From CAVDRM01 sp963626285 (lineage in GTDB: Bacteria; Bacillota; Clostridia; Christensenellales; Aristaeellaceae), in the NCBI GenBank assembly GCA_963626285.1, contig CAVFWQ010000047.1:1-15412 (forward strand): a stretch of DNA of 15,412 nt, read 5' to 3'. Positions within the stretch are counted from its first letter, which is position 1. Each line of letters starts with the position of its first letter. Made by a program: the position numbers and the translations under genes. The notes under the pieces were generated by a model that was given only the letters and a program-made list of their open reading frames with translations, was not told the DNA's origin and did not search any database. Positions 14,542-15,412 of this stretch are shown here, piece after piece.

Positions 14542-14999
14542 AAACAAAGAAGCTGATTGTGCGTCTCGCCGCCCTGCTGATTGTGCTTGCGCTGGCGGCC
14601 GTCATGTTCATCATCGGACGCGGGCACACCATTTACATCGACAACAAGACGCTGGAATACGAGGGAGAGACCTACTCCGCTTACTACAAGACGGAGGTCT
14701 ATGTGAACGGCGACAGGCTGGCCAAGCTGATGAAAAAGGAAAGAGGCTCGACCACCTGCTTGGGGCAGCACTTTACGATGGCTGTCGAAGTGACCGAGAA
14801 AAAAGGCGACGACCCTGTCCGGTATACCATTGATTTGACTCTCCCCTATGCTTTGGACGGCATCGTTGTCAGCATCCCCGGCTATCTGGCCGGCCTGTCG
14901 CAGGACGCATGGATGACCGAATTTGTCTCTCAGGCGCAGGACACCTCCACGGAAGAAGAGGAAATCGTCACGGACGAATTCGGGCTCGGAGATATTTAA
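14538..14999 (+). CDS. Single-pass membrane protein of the importer operon (DUF6672-like)
   Basis: The protein has 153 residues. The start overlaps the stop of permease 2 (ATGA), with GGAGGAGG about 10 bases upstream. A basic N-terminus and a hydrophobic helix (residues 6-27) anchor it. The rest is probably outside: GRGHTIYIDNKTLEYEGETY, YVNGDRLAKLMKKERG, CLGQHFTMAVEV, and PYALDGIVVSIPGYLAGLSQ, ending in an acidic tail (STEEEEIVTDEF). The IDNKTLE and YLAGL blocks resemble what I recall of DUF6672 proteins, which sit next to DUF3798 importer genes; this naming is from memory. As the fifth, translationally coupled gene of the operon it is likely an accessory subunit, perhaps docking the unlipidated binding protein or stabilising the permeases. 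That role is a hypothesis. Confidence 0.8.
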   Translation: MKTKKLIVRLAALLIVLALAAVMFIIGRGHTIYIDNKTLEYEGETYSAYYKTEVYVNGDRLAKLMKKERGSTTCLGQHFTMAVEVTEKKGDDPVRYTIDLTLPYALDGIVVSIPGYLAGLSQDAWMTEFVSQAQDTSTEEEEIVTDEFGLGDI

Positions 15000-15022
15000 G
15001 CCATCCGATGAAACCAAAAAAC

Positions 15023-15056
15023 GCTTCGGTCTTTTGACAGACCGGAGCATTTTTTT
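15023..15056. terminator. Terminator of the ABC importer operon
   Basis: GCTTCGGTCT (15023-15032) pairs with AGACCGGAGC (15039-15048; one T-G pair) around a 6-nt loop, followed by ATTTTTTT. An A-run before the stem gives a U-tail on the minus strand too, so it could also end a minus-strand transcript from the right. Confidence 0.88.
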
Positions 15057-15124
15057 GCGTTTTATGTTTCACCAAAGTCGCACAGTTCTCGTCCCATGCG
15101 TCCTCTTTTTTGGCGTTCTCCTCT

Positions 15125-15256
15125 TCAGGCTCTTTCCTCTTTCCCTGTCCAATATGGTTGAATATGCTCAAAAAAATCGTTTCCGGCCTCATCTGCACTG
15201 ACAATGCTGAAATATAAGCCGAATTTTCTGCAATCGTAAACGCCGCCCTGCTTCAT
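15125..15256 (-). CDS. Short ORF or gene remnant, 43 residues
   Basis: The minus-strand ATG at 15256 opens MKQGGVYDCRKFGLYFSIVS, continuing ADEAGNDFFEHIQPYW to a TGA at 15125-15127. The frame extends upstream another ~11 codons (RSQFPLSQD) without a start. The composition looks protein-like (balanced hydrophobic, aromatic and charged residues), but there is no ribosome binding site and no promoter. It could be the remnant of a larger gene or chance. No family recognised. Confidence 0.2.
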   Translation of the reverse strand: MKQGGVYDCRKFGLYFSIVSADEAGNDFFEHIQPYWTGKEERA

Positions 15257-15320
15257 ATCTTGCGACAGCGGAAACTGAGAGCGATGCTTTTAAAGCGCTA
15301 AATGCTGCGAATTAAGGTAG

Positions 15321-15357
15321 AATGAAGGATGAGATCTTTTCGCTCCTTCATTTTTTT
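15321..15357 (+). terminator. Intrinsic terminator near the right edge
   Basis: AATGAAGGA (15321-15329 region) pairs with TCCTTCATT (15344-15352) around a 14-nt loop, and the T-run continues to 15357. It terminates plus-strand transcription, although no plus-strand gene is visible between 15057 and here, so it may back up the terminator at 15023-15056 or belong to an undetected transcript. Confidence 0.65.
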
Positions 15358-15412
15358 CTGCTCTTTAAAATTCCGCGTTGCCGGGGGTGCGGGGGAAGGG
15401 AAGGACATCGCG

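Larger units (their letters stand above)
15057..15412. other. Right-edge stretch without a clear gene
   Basis: These 356 bases contain a terminator at 15321-15357, a short minus-strand frame at 15125-15256 and a G-rich end (GGGGGTGCGGGGG). No frame has both a ribosome binding site and a promoter. Other frames across it are short or start inside the importer operon. It may be a degraded gene or untranslated DNA. Confidence 0.5.

Noticed and set aside
12323..14547. Two long minus-strand frames across the permease genes
   Set aside because: They are His/Gln/Asp-rich shadows of the hydrophobic permease codons, with no start signals.
15381..15404. Possible G-quadruplex in the G-rich end
   Set aside because: Only three runs of three or more G are present (GGGGG, GGGGG, GGG) before the final GG, so a standard four-run motif is not met.

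Overview
The window looks like a chromosomal piece of a fairly G+C-rich member of the Bacillota (Clostridia-type, plausibly a gut or rumen anaerobe and possibly a metagenome-assembled contig). The reasons are strong GGAGG-type ribosome binding sites, sigma-A-like promoters with 17-bp spacers, U-tailed hairpin terminators, a clostridial-style MATE transporter, a CotH-type secreted kinase and a DUF3798-like binding protein. The genus cannot be told from the sequence. A run of 30 N at 2149-2178 shows that two contigs were joined. I see no tRNA, rRNA, CRISPR array, insertion sequence or phage gene.

Left part (1-2530). A MATE-family efflux transporter is on the minus strand (108-1475) with its own promoter. 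It is followed by a 306-bp gap that holds a promoter-plus-hairpin unit resembling a small RNA. Next come two small minus-strand genes for related ~50-residue domains of unknown function (1781-2371), the upstream one cut by the assembly gap. They share a near-consensus promoter at 2502-2530.

Middle part (2672-9303), a cell-surface region. A promoter at 2672-2700 drives a 96-residue conserved-looking protein and, with the ribosome binding site overlapping its stop codon, a secreted CotH-kinase protein with a lamin-tail domain and a chitobiase-type Ig-like domain. A shared bidirectional terminator separates this from a convergent gene for a membrane-anchored alanine-rich coiled-coil protein. Divergent from that gene are a 771-residue secreted protein (Ig/PKD-like domains, two BACON-like repeats, C-terminal C39-like cysteine peptidase with intact catalytic residues) and, 27 bp downstream, a cytosolic glycerophosphodiester phosphodiesterase.

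Right part (9357-15056), one operon of five genes: periplasmic-binding-like protein of the DUF3798 type, double-domain ABC ATPase of the ribose/simple-sugar class, two BPD_transp_2-type permeases, and a single-pass membrane protein resembling DUF6672. The last four genes overlap or nearly overlap. A strong terminator-like hairpin after the binding-protein gene probably lets that gene be expressed above the rest. The operon is a complete importer without a known substrate, and it is the best candidate here for an undescribed system. It shows a binding protein with no lipobox, an ATPase whose second site has Ser in place of the Walker B Asp, and a dedicated small membrane protein.

The last ~350 bp hold two terminators and at most a short ORF remnant. 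Most long antisense frames in this G+C-rich DNA are shadows and were left out.
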